A stretch of 10,103 bases of DNA from an uncultured Candidatus Melainabacteria bacterium (GTDB taxonomy: Bacteria > Cyanobacteriota > Vampirovibrionia > Gastranaerophilales > Gastranaerophilaceae): the NCBI GenBank assembly GCA_934692295.1, contig CAKUTL010000053.1, forward strand, positions 1 to 10,103. The letters are read 5' to 3'. The notes beneath the pieces are model-generated. The model saw only the letters and a program-made list of their open reading frames with translations. It was not told the origin of the DNA and made no database searches. Position numbers and translations under genes: made by a program. This document shows positions 1 to 6,471 of the stretch, piece after piece (position 1 is the stretch's first letter; every line of letters starts with the position of its first letter).

Positions 1-515
1 CAAAATATGATTTTGATAAGATTCTTTTTATCCCTGCTTTTAATCCTCCACACAAGAGTTTGAATTTGGATATGTCTTATCATCGTTTGGAGATGGCAAA
101 ACTTGCGGTGAAAAATAATTCAAAATTTGAGGTTTCTGATATTGAATTTCGAAGGAAAGGAAAATCTTACACTTATTTAACTATCATTGAATTATACAAA
201 GAATTTCCCGTAGAGGGGAAAATAAATTTTCTTATTGGGACAGATGCGTTTCAATATATTGAAAAATGGTATGAAACGGATAAGTTGAAAAATTTAGTTA
301 AATTTATCGTCTTTGTTAGGGAGGACAACTTTGATATTTCAAAGTATGATTATTTAAAGGATAAAGGTTATGAATTTGAATTTCAACCATTATCCTATGA
401 GGATATTTCTTCAACTGAGTTGAGAAAAGATTTAAAACTCGGGAAAAGTATATCTAATTATGTAGCAAAGGAAGTAGAGGACTATATAAAGAAAAATGGA
501 TTATATAAAAATTAG
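1..515 (+). CDS. nadD: Nicotinate-mononucleotide adenylyltransferase, C-terminal part (5' end outside window)
   Basis: NadD transfers AMP from ATP to nicotinate mononucleotide, giving deamido-NAD in cytoplasmic NAD synthesis. The frame is open to the left edge (first full codon at base 3), so about 170 residues are visible. By comparison with Bacillus NadD, roughly the first 25 residues, including the GxFDPxHxGH nucleotide-binding motif, are missing. Visible family features, in order, are FIPAFNPPHK near the start, a SYT motif (RKGKSYTYL), the LIGTDAFQYIEKWY block that matches IGxDxxxxxxxWY, and near the C-terminus ISSTELRKDL, the ISSTxIR motif that contacts ATP phosphates, followed by the usual VxxYIxKNGLY ending. 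The last bases overlap yqeK, as in many bacteria. The reading is secure; only the start is lost. Confidence 0.96.
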   Translation, partial: KYDFDKILFIPAFNPPHKSLNLDMSYHRLEMAKLAVKNNSKFEVSDIEFRRKGKSYTYLTIIELYKEFPVEGKINFLIGTDAFQYIEKWYETDKLKNLVKFIVFVREDNFDISKYDYLKDKGYEFEFQPLSYEDISSTELRKDLKLGKSISNYVAKEVEDYIKKNGLYKN

Positions 516-1089
516 TATGGAAGATTTGATGAAATGGTTAAAAGACCATTTGAGTGAAAAAAGATACATTCATTCTATCGGAACGGCAGAATGTGCAAGA
601 GATTTAGCTAAAAAATTCGGATTGAATGAAGATAAGGCTTATATGGCCGGACTTTTGCATGATTGTGCAAAATGTTTTCCAAACGAAGAGTTGATGGCTA
701 TTATAAAAGAACATTTGGAAGTAGAAGAAGTTGAATTGATGAATTATAAAACTCTTCATGCTCCAGTGAGTGCGTATATTGCGAAAAAAGATTTTGGAGT
801 TGAAGATGAAGAAATTATTTCTGCAATTCGTTGGCATACCTTGGGTCGAATTGAAATGACTGATTTTGAAAAAATAATATTTTTAGCTGATAAGGTTGAA
901 CCAAAAACTAGAAATAAAGATTATTTAGAAGAAGTTCGTGATGTTTTGAATTCTGTTGATGGGTTGAATAAAGCCATGCTTATTTGTTATAAAGAGACTA
1001 TCAAAAGTTTAGTCAAGAGAGATTTAAAAATTTGTCCTGTAACTATTGATATATATAATAATTTAGAAGATATTGTGAATGTTAACTAA
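496..1089 (+). CDS. yqeK: HD-domain protein YqeK, probable symmetrical Ap4A hydrolase
   Basis: YqeK-family HD-domain enzymes hydrolyse diadenosine tetraphosphate to ADP in the cytoplasm. Numbering from the ATG at 496 (197 residues), the metal and catalytic set is visible: H26 (YIHSIG), H55-D56 with K59 (GLLHDCAK), H88 (LHAPVSAY), H114 (IRWHT) and D132 (FLADKVEP). The length fits the family (about 190). The start is uncertain: the ATG at 496 overlaps nadD by 20 bases, while an in-frame ATG at 517 lies one base after the nadD stop and gives 190 residues. Neither has a clean ribosome binding site; an AGAGG at 476-480 is rather far from the first. The nadD-yqeK pair is conserved, but the rsfS gene that often follows is absent here. 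Both are probably transcribed together from outside the window. Confidence 0.93.
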   Translation: MDYIKISMEDLMKWLKDHLSEKRYIHSIGTAECARDLAKKFGLNEDKAYMAGLLHDCAKCFPNEELMAIIKEHLEVEEVELMNYKTLHAPVSAYIAKKDFGVEDEEIISAIRWHTLGRIEMTDFEKIIFLADKVEPKTRNKDYLEEVRDVLNSVDGLNKAMLICYKETIKSLVKRDLKICPVTIDIYNNLEDIVNVN

Positions 1090-1121
1090 TTTAATATTTT
1101 AACATATTTCTTTACTTTTCA

Positions 1122-1130
1122 TGGTACAAT
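1122..1130 (+). promoter_or_regulatory. Extended -10 promoter for the 689-residue gene
   Basis: The 70-base gap after yqeK contains TGG-TACAAT, an extended -10 (TGN followed by a 5/6 TATAAT match). No good -35 lies 16-18 bases upstream; the nearest candidate, TTAACA at 1099-1104, leaves a 20-base spacer. The predicted start near 1137 leaves a short leader carrying AGAGGG at 1149-1154, five bases before the ATG at 1160. This is from motif matching only. Confidence 0.4.
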
Positions 1131-1159
1131 TTTCTTAAAACAAGAGCGAGAGGGAATAG

Positions 1160-3229
1160 ATGAAGTTATTGGAAATTAAAAATAATCTGGTTAAGTTATC
1201 GTATGGAGAAAATGAAAATCCTATTTTGGGAAAATTTATTATTCTTGCAACTTCTGAAAAATCATATGTTGCCCAATTAGTTAATCTAAAATCAGATAGT
1301 ATAAATAATTTCGCAATTGCCAAACTGTTATTTACTTTTACTTCTGACGGAGTTGTTGATAATTATGACGGTTCCGTTCCTAGTATGGCTTCTGAACTTT
1401 CTTTCCTTGATTCTGCCGAGTTGTTAGATTTATTACCTATTGAAACGGCTATTAAAATAGGGCAACTTGCTCAACAAAACGAATCTTTAAGTTTGGATAT
1501 TTCTGTTTTTGAACACAATTTTACTGTTTTTGCAGAACGAGAAGTGGATAAAACAACGTTTATTTCCAATTGTATAAGACAGTTGTTTCAGATGAAGGAA
1601 AAAAGTGTAATTGTTGATTTAAACAATAATTTTTCTGATTATTCAAGAATTGAATTTACAAAAGATTTCAAACTTCCTTTGAATTCAGAAATGATAGATT
1701 TTATCTTTGATTACGAGTTGACTGATGTCGATGTTTCTACAAAAGCAGTTATTCAAGATATTTTTTATGATGTTCAACAGTATATAAAGTCTTTGGATTT
1801 TGAATTTTTGCCAATTGATAATTTTGTTGATGTTGTGGCAAGTCAATATAAAGAAACTCAAATGCCTGAATTAGCATTGTTGAAAAACAAACTTTTAAAA
1901 TATAGGGATGCAAATATTTTTGCGAATACCAAAGAAGAGGTTTTAGCTTTTAACCAGAAATTAGAAGAAAAAAATTGTACAATTATCAATTTGACAGATG
2001 TAAATGAGGCTTTACAAAAGGAAGTTATCCTATTTATTCATAAGGCATTAGACTCTCTTAAGAAGTATGTATATTTCTTCTGTCCATTGACTGATGGAAA
2101 TTCTGATAAAAAATTATTAAAACGATTTATCAATCATAATCATGTGTTTACAACAATTATTGTAAGTAATTCTTATAAATATGTAAAAGAATTAAAAGCC
2201 TGTGCAGAAAACGTTGTTATTTTTGCACCTGAGGATGTTCAACACGAATTTGGGGCATATAATACATTTTTGAATAAGTTGAATCTTGGAGAATGTATTG
2301 TCTTTGGTAAATTGACTCAAGGAGTTCCATTTATTGTTGAAATGTCTGACTTAGATTTAGATTTAACTAGAGATGATGTTTTAGGCGACAAATACCAGTT
2401 TGTTCCAGTTCAAGAAAATGTTGAAATGGTTTCGACAGAAGATGTGGAATTATCAAAGACTTTAGATAATACTTTAATTCCTGCGACTCTTCTCCAAGAG
2501 GAATCTTTGAAAGAAGAACCACTTGAAAATGATGATTTTTCTGAACAACAAGATGCTTCCGTTAATGAATCTTCTCCAAGTCCGGATATTTACTCTGAAG
2601 CTGAAGAAGTTTCATTAAACGATAATGTAATTGACGAAGAAGTAATCTCTCCAAATGGTGATGTTGTTGCTGAATATCCAGATGTTCCACAAAATGATAT
2701 TGATGATTTTAATGCGTCATCAAATTCAAATATTGTCGAACCTGTTGGAAATATTTTAGACGATTCTGAAGATGAGTTGGCTGAAGCGGATTTGGAAGCC
2801 TCTGATTTCCCTCCACAAGAAGATGATGATTTAGGTTTTGATGAGCTTGAAGAACCTGAAGAAGATGTTGTTGGAGAAGAAATCCCTGATTTAACAGAAG
2901 ATGATTTGGATTTTATCGAAGATAATGGAATTGCAGAATCAGAACAAGTTATTTCTGAACCATTGCAAGAGAAAAGTTATGTTGAGGATCCTTATATTGA
3001 GGAACAAACTCCTGTTGTTCCTGTTTATCCGGCTCAAGAGGAAAATTCAAGTTCTACAGAAGAGGATTGTCAGTTTGCTCAAGGTGATGCGGTTACCCAT
3101 CCAAGATACGGTAGAGGCGTGATTGAAAAAATTATTAAATATGGAAATAAAACACTTTGTTCAATTTCATTTGAAAATGTAGGTCGAAGACTTTTAGATC
3201 CGTCAATTTCAGAGTTTACAAAGTTATAA
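1160..3229 (+). CDS. Unrecognised 689-aa protein: degenerate HerA-like ATPase module, acidic tail, C-terminal Tudor domain
   Basis: I do not recognise this gene by name. Three regions are visible. Residues 1-~60 look like a small beta barrel, as at the start of HerA-type ATPases. Residues ~118-395 follow the order of a HerA/FtsK-like fold: a P-loop-like AEREVDKT (125-132), a strand plus loop VIVDLNNNFSDYS where HerA has its DxxGEY segment, a strand where Walker B would be (YVYFFCPLTDG, 303-313) but without its acidic pair, and a closing LNLGECIVFGKLTQGVPFIV (375-393) like HerA's LxxGEAIVxG ending. Residues ~415-636 are acidic and disordered, with no Lys or Arg between 452 and 604. Residues ~639-689 (FAQGDAVTHPRYGRG, then SISFENVGRRLL, then FTKL) match the Tudor domain at the end of PcrA/UvrD helicases. 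There is no signal peptide or membrane segment. The start is supported by AGAGGG five bases upstream. The HerA relation is inferred from pattern; the Tudor match is firmer. The ATPase is probably inactive. Confidence 0.85.
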   Translation: MKLLEIKNNLVKLSYGENENPILGKFIILATSEKSYVAQLVNLKSDSINNFAIAKLLFTFTSDGVVDNYDGSVPSMASELSFLDSAELLDLLPIETAIKIGQLAQQNESLSLDISVFEHNFTVFAEREVDKTTFISNCIRQLFQMKEKSVIVDLNNNFSDYSRIEFTKDFKLPLNSEMIDFIFDYELTDVDVSTKAVIQDIFYDVQQYIKSLDFEFLPIDNFVDVVASQYKETQMPELALLKNKLLKYRDANIFANTKEEVLAFNQKLEEKNCTIINLTDVNEALQKEVILFIHKALDSLKKYVYFFCPLTDGNSDKKLLKRFINHNHVFTTIIVSNSYKYVKELKACAENVVIFAPEDVQHEFGAYNTFLNKLNLGECIVFGKLTQGVPFIVEMSDLDLDLTRDDVLGDKYQFVPVQENVEMVSTEDVELSKTLDNTLIPATLLQEESLKEEPLENDDFSEQQDASVNESSPSPDIYSEAEEVSLNDNVIDEEVISPNGDVVAEYPDVPQNDIDDFNASSNSNIVEPVGNILDDSEDELAEADLEASDFPPQEDDDLGFDELEEPEEDVVGEEIPDLTEDDLDFIEDNGIAESEQVISEPLQEKSYVEDPYIEEQTPVVPVYPAQEENSSSTEEDCQFAQGDAVTHPRYGRGVIEKIIKYGNKTLCSISFENVGRRLLDPSISEFTKL

Positions 3230-3237
3230 AAATGTTT

Positions 3238-3271
3238 AAAGCCCGAAAGTTAAGATTAACTTTCGGGCTTT
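3238..3271. terminator. Bidirectional intrinsic terminator
   Basis: An uninterrupted 15-bp stem (3238-3252 pairing with 3257-3271, containing AAAGCCCGAAAGTTA) closes a 4-base loop. A T-rich run (TATTTTGTT) follows on the plus strand, and on the minus strand the hairpin is followed by AAACATTTTT. It lies between the convergent 689-residue and 181-residue genes and can end both transcripts. Confidence 0.92.
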
Positions 3272-3292
3272 ATTTTGTTAATTCGATAATTA

Positions 3293-3838
3293 TTATACGT
3301 TTTTACTTTTTAAAAATTCAATTGCTTTATTAATATATACTTTAGTCAAATTGTGCATTTGAATTCCTTCTTCTTTAACTTGTTTTAAAATGCTTTCCAA
3401 ATTTTTTGCGTTTAAATTTGTACATTCGCTAATAGGTATATCCCCTATTTTTTCATTAAAGCCACAAGTAGATAAATTGATAATTTTCCCATCCTTTTTT
3501 TCTCCTTGTAATCTAAAATTCCTTACAGCATTATCATTGCTTGCTGGTAAAATTTTTTCAGCAAAAGCATCATCTATAATAAAGCTCGTAGATTTTTTGT
3601 CTGGCATAATCAAGGACGTATAATTTTGTCCATCTATTTGCCCTGAACGAAGAATTACTTTGTCTCCACCCATTTTAATACCTCGCACATGGCTATTAGA
3701 ATCTGCTAAATATTTGAAAAAAGGTGTTTCTCTTAGTTCTAAATTTTTGAAGCTTTTTGTAACATCATAAGATGTGTCACTCATTAACCTATTAATAAGT
3801 TGTGCTTTTGAAATATTTCCTATTGGTGGGATTCCCAT
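3293..3838 (-). CDS. Hypothetical 181-aa cytoplasmic protein
   Basis: I do not recognise this protein. The start is well supported: AAAGGAG (3844-3850) stands five bases before the ATG at 3838. The N-terminus is MGIPPIGNISKAQLINRLMSD; there is no signal peptide and no membrane helix. The middle (about residues 40-130) looks like a mixed beta-rich domain (FFKYLADSNSHVRGIKMGGD, then VILRSGQIDGQNYTSLIM) and the last 45 residues are predicted helical and Lys/Glu-rich (NLESILKQVKEEG, VYINKAIEFLKSK). It has one clear cysteine (LSTCGFNEK) and another at SECTNL. It lies 82 bases downstream of aroH on the same strand, probably with its own promoter, and ends at the shared terminator. Coding reality is supported by the ribosome binding site, codon use like its neighbours and tight fit between terminator and leader. 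Function is unknown. Confidence 0.8.
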   Translation of the reverse strand: MGIPPIGNISKAQLINRLMSDTSYDVTKSFKNLELRETPFFKYLADSNSHVRGIKMGGDKVILRSGQIDGQNYTSLIMPDKKSTSFIIDDAFAEKILPASNDNAVRNFRLQGEKKDGKIINLSTCGFNEKIGDIPISECTNLNAKNLESILKQVKEEGIQMHNLTKVYINKAIEFLKSKNV

Positions 3839-3872
3839 TTTTACTCCTTTTCGTTTTGTTTTTTCTTTTATC

Positions 3873-3878
3873 AGTATA
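3873..3878 (-). promoter_or_regulatory. Possible -10 box for the 181-aa gene
   Basis: On the minus strand TATACT (5/6 match to TATAAT) lies about 35 bases upstream of the ATG at 3838. TTTACA is present upstream but only 9 bases away, and the hexamer at the right distance is a poor -35. Weak evidence; transcription could also run through from def-fmt-aroH, since no terminator is visible after aroH. Confidence 0.25.
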
Positions 3879-3920
3879 ATTAAAACGTGTAAAAAATATT
3901 TTTGCGAGGGTTATTAAATA

Positions 3921-4274
3921 TTATTTTCTTAATTTTTGAGCATCTTTCAGATAAACAAATTGGGGGGTAAAATTCTCTTCGCAGTTGATTACAACTAAAA
4001 CCCTTAAGCACATTTTAAGAGAATTTGGAACATCAAGTTCATGAAAACACATCATCGCAACATCATTCCAGCCAAGAGTAATTCTTGGAAATTTCGCAGG
4101 AAAAGCAGCGTTTAAGTCTGGAGTGGTAGTGAAAATTATATGCGAAATTTGTGAAGTTCCTTTTAAATGATTTCTTTCCCAGATTTCATTTAATAACTCT
4201 AAAGTTGCTTTTTCAATAGCTTCTTCGGTATTTGAGTCAACAGTGATTGCTCCACGTATCCCTTTTGTAATCAT
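3921..4274 (-). CDS. aroH: Chorismate mutase, AroH class
   Basis: This is a monofunctional chorismate mutase that converts chorismate to prephenate, the first step toward Phe and Tyr. The 117-residue product matches the trimeric AroH (Bacillus-type) class, not the helical AroQ class: GIRGAITVDSNTEEAI at the N-terminus, TTTPDLNAAFPAKFPR in the middle, and FHELDVPNSLKMCLRV and FVYLKDA toward the end. Residues equivalent to the Bacillus active site are present: R7, R64, C76, E79, R91 and Y108. The start at 4274 is chosen because its ATG overlaps the fmt stop as TAATG, and the protein then begins MITKGIRG as in the family. A GGAG lies ten bases upstream. An in-frame ATG at 4298 would add eight residues inside fmt and has no support. 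Translation is probably coupled to fmt. Confidence 0.96.
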   Translation of the reverse strand: MITKGIRGAITVDSNTEEAIEKATLELLNEIWERNHLKGTSQISHIIFTTTPDLNAAFPAKFPRITLGWNDVAMMCFHELDVPNSLKMCLRVLVVINCEENFTPQFVYLKDAQKLRK

Positions 4275-5185
4275 TATTTTTTCACTCCGTTGTACCAATC
4301 TTTGGAAAGCATTTCGCCTTTCCCTTCCGGTTTAACTTTGATTAATCTTAGGAGTCCTTTTCCACAGCCCATATCAATTCCTTCTTTGGAGTGGTTAACG
4401 ATTTTTCCAACTTCGCCAGAGCCATCAACGGCTTCTGATTCAATAACTTTTATGATTTTTTCATTGAACAAAAAGTGTGCACTTGGGCAACGGCAAATTC
4501 CTCTAATAAGGTTGTGAATTTCAGTATTTGTTTTAGTCCAATCAATCAAACATTCTTCTTTTGTAAGTTTGTTTGCCATACAAACCCCATCTTTACATTG
4601 TTTTTGTGGAGTTAGAGTTTTGTTTTTCAATCCTTCCAATGTATCTTCTATCATTTTCGGTGATTTTTCAGCAATTTCATTCCATAATTCTTCACAGTTC
4701 ATGGTATCAGAAATTGGAATTACTAATTTCTGGCATACATCTCCGCAATCAAGACCTAATTCGGTTATCATTGTGCAAATACCTGTTTCTTTATCGCCGT
4801 TAATAATTGCACGTTGTATAGGGTTCGCTCCTCTGTATCGAGGAAGTAGTGATGCGTGGAGGTTAATTGTTTCGTATTTTGGAATATCCAAAACCTCTTG
4901 AGATAAAATCTGTCCAAAAGCAAATGTTACAAAAAAATCCGGTTCAAGTTTTTTCAATGCTTCTTGAATTTCTGGTTCTTTTCTTATAGATTTTGGTTGA
5001 AATACTGGAATATTATTTTCAACTGCAAATTTTTTAATCGGCGACATTTGCAGTTTGTGTCCACGACCAGCGGGTTTGTCTGGTTGAGTTACAACTGCTA
5101 ATACATCAATTTGATCAGAATTATACAAATATTCTAGAGATTTTAATCCAATATCAGGAGTTCCGAAAAATACAATCTTAATCAT
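4274..5185 (-). CDS. fmt: Methionyl-tRNA formyltransferase
   Basis: Fmt formylates the methionine on initiator tRNA using 10-formyltetrahydrofolate. At 303 residues it is slightly shorter than the 315 of E. coli. The N-terminal Rossmann-type formyltransferase domain has FFGTPDIG (7-13), TQPDKPAGRGHKLQMSPIK (33-51), the catalytic Asn108 and His110 in INLHASLLPRYRGANPIQ, and Asp147 in LGLDCGDV. From about residue 205 the C-terminal tRNA-binding domain follows (WTKTNTEIHNLIRGICRCPSAHF) and ends with GEMLSKDWYNG, typical of the family. The ATG at 5185 overlaps the def stop by eight bases and the stop overlaps aroH by one base, so the three genes form a tight operon. The upstream ribosome binding site is weak (AAGAG), consistent with coupled translation. 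Confidence 0.98.
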   Translation of the reverse strand: MIKIVFFGTPDIGLKSLEYLYNSDQIDVLAVVTQPDKPAGRGHKLQMSPIKKFAVENNIPVFQPKSIRKEPEIQEALKKLEPDFFVTFAFGQILSQEVLDIPKYETINLHASLLPRYRGANPIQRAIINGDKETGICTMITELGLDCGDVCQKLVIPISDTMNCEELWNEIAEKSPKMIEDTLEGLKNKTLTPQKQCKDGVCMANKLTKEECLIDWTKTNTEIHNLIRGICRCPSAHFLFNEKIIKVIESEAVDGSGEVGKIVNHSKEGIDMGCGKGLLRLIKVKPEGKGEMLSKDWYNGVKK

Positions 5186-5744
5186 TTTTTGTTAACTCTT
5201 CCTCTAATTCTTTTTCTTCTACCAACGCATTTGGATCTAAACTTGGCAAATTGTGTTTTTGTAAAATACTTTCTGTTTCAAATCTATTGATGCAATGATC
5301 GATGAATAGAATTCCATCTAAGTGGTCGTTTTCGTGTTGAATGGCTCTAGCTAAAAGTGTTCCATCTTTTGCTTCCATAACAAATGGTTTTCCGTGTTCA
5401 TTTAGAGCTTTGACCATTACATTTTTATATCTTCTTACATCTGTGTATGCTTCAGGAAAACTCAAACAGCCTTCATTGCTTTTAATAGCTCCACTTTTTT
5501 TTATTATTTTAGGGTTAATAAAAACGATTGGATTTAAAGGTTCATTTCCTGTTGAAGCATCAATAACAAATACTCTAACATTCTCTCCGATTTGTGGTGC
5601 AGCTAATCCAACGCCATTTTTAGCATACATTGTATCTAACAAATCTTGAACCAAGTCTGTTACTTTTTTAGAAACTTTATGGACTTCTTTAGAAACTTCT
5701 CTTAATGATGGTTCGCCATAGTGTAAAATTTTTCTTATTGACAT
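5178..5744 (-). CDS. def: Peptide deformylase
   Basis: Def removes the formyl group from the N-terminus of new proteins, using a metal (usually Fe2+) in the active site. All three signature motifs are visible in the 188-residue product: GVGLAAPQIG (44-53), EGCLSFP (91-97) and QHENDHLDG (136-144). The metal ligands are C93, H137 and H141, and E138 is the catalytic base. The C-terminus carries an acidic tail (EEKELEEELTKND). I chose the ATG at 5744 (MSIRKILHYG) because AGGAAGG lies nine bases upstream and the family begins there. The longer frame opens at a TTG at 5777, would place the ribosome binding site inside the gene and adds residues not typical of Def. It is the first gene of def-fmt-aroH, so removal and addition of the formyl group are made together. 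Confidence 0.98.
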   Translation of the reverse strand: MSIRKILHYGEPSLREVSKEVHKVSKKVTDLVQDLLDTMYAKNGVGLAAPQIGENVRVFVIDASTGNEPLNPIVFINPKIIKKSGAIKSNEGCLSFPEAYTDVRRYKNVMVKALNEHGKPFVMEAKDGTLLARAIQHENDHLDGILFIDHCINRFETESILQKHNLPSLDPNALVEEKELEEELTKND

Positions 5745-5778
5745 ATTTAACAACCTTCCTATATCTATGTTTGTCAAT

Positions 5779-5807
5779 ATTTTACTATAAATATAGGTAG
5801 GGGTAAA
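5779..5807 (-). promoter_or_regulatory. Probable promoter of the def-fmt-aroH operon
   Basis: On the minus strand TTTACC (5802-5807) and TAAAAT (5779-5784) are separated by 17 bases. The -10 matches 5/6 and the -35 matches 4/6. The predicted start near 5772 leaves a leader of about 28 bases with AGGAAGG before the ATG at 5744. It sits in the 85-base gap behind the 168-residue gene. Confidence 0.45.
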
Positions 5808-5829
5808 GTTGAAACTTCGGATGTTTTAT

Positions 5830-6336
5830 TTAGCCTTGTGGATGTATTGGTGGCATTGGCTGTTTAACGCTAGATGCAACACTTCCCAATATGAATCCAA
5901 TTGCTGCTCCCCAACCAAGATTTCTCCATTTTATTCTTGAAAATGCTTTTGAAGATACGGTGTCCATTAGAGCTTCTGACTTTTTAAAGTCCTTAAAATT
6001 ATCAGCATAATATTTTTTCATTGTCTTAACTAAATTGTCGTCTGTAAATGTCTTTTTTAATTCTGCACATTTGTTTGCAATATCATCAACATTTTCGTTT
6101 ACTCCAATATCTTTTAAAAAGATTTTAGATTCTGCACTTAATTTCTTTTTAGAAATTTCTTCTGCGGATTTATTTAATAATTCGATTTTGTCTTCAGTCA
6201 TTTCTTTCCGAATGTCATAAGCTGTTCTAATGAATCTGTTTTTGGTTACAGGTAAATAGTATGCACTCATTCCGACAACTCCTAGAGTTGCACCCATTCC
6301 TAGATTTGCTTTGCTGTTGTTGACATTCATAGACAT
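5830..6336 (-). CDS. Hypothetical 168-aa protein with two Gly-rich hydrophobic segments
   Basis: I do not recognise this protein. Its start is clear: AAAGGAG (6345-6351) is eight bases before the ATG at 6336 (a second Met is two codons later). Residues ~11-30 (LGMGATLGVVGMSAYYL) and ~140-157 (LGWGAAIGFILGSVASSV) are hydrophobic and rich in small residues, resembling membrane helices or hairpin segments. Between them lies a long Lys/Glu-rich, probably helical stretch (RKEMTEDKIELLNKSAEEISKK, then ENVDDIANKCAELKKTF). The tail is short and Pro-rich (KQPMPPIHPQG). The N-terminal segment is preceded by few charges, and no cleavage site is obvious, so it is more likely membrane-anchored than secreted. 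It stands alone between the adhE terminator and the def promoter. No catalytic motif is seen; function unknown. Confidence 0.8.
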   Translation of the reverse strand: MSMNVNNSKANLGMGATLGVVGMSAYYLPVTKNRFIRTAYDIRKEMTEDKIELLNKSAEEISKKKLSAESKIFLKDIGVNENVDDIANKCAELKKTFTDDNLVKTMKKYYADNFKDFKKSEALMDTVSSKAFSRIKWRNLGWGAAIGFILGSVASSVKQPMPPIHPQG

Positions 6337-6418
6337 ATAATTGACTCCTTTGTTTTTCTTTTTAAAAACACCTAAAAATAAAAATTGCTATTATTATTAA
6401 AAAAAATAACAAAATAAA

Positions 6419-6447
6419 AAGAAGCGGATATAAAATATCCGCTTCTT
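6419..6447 (-). terminator. Intrinsic terminator of adhE
   Basis: A perfect 13-bp stem (6419-6431 with 6435-6447, containing AAGAAGCGGATAT) encloses a 3-base loop. On the minus strand it is followed by a U-rich tract (TTTATTTTGTTATTTTTTTT). It lies 25 bases beyond the adhE stop and separates adhE from the 168-residue gene. Confidence 0.93.
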
Positions 6448-6471
6448 CTAATTATCAGGTTTTATCCTTAA

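Noticed and set aside
1079..1105. ATGTTAA-N13-TTAACAT inverted repeat at the end of yqeK, followed by T-rich sequence
   Set aside because: The 7-bp stem is almost all AT with a 13-base loop; too weak for an intrinsic terminator, and it overlaps the yqeK stop codon.
4569..4901. 110-codon plus-strand frame opposite fmt
   Set aside because: Shadow of fmt; the catalytic HASLLP region is encoded on the other strand.
5745..5777. TTG-started N-terminal extension of Def
   Set aside because: It would place the ribosome binding site inside the gene; MSIRKILHYG is the normal family start.
5769..5777. TTGACA on the minus strand just before def
   Set aside because: No -10 hexamer at 16-18 bases; that position falls on the ribosome binding site and start.
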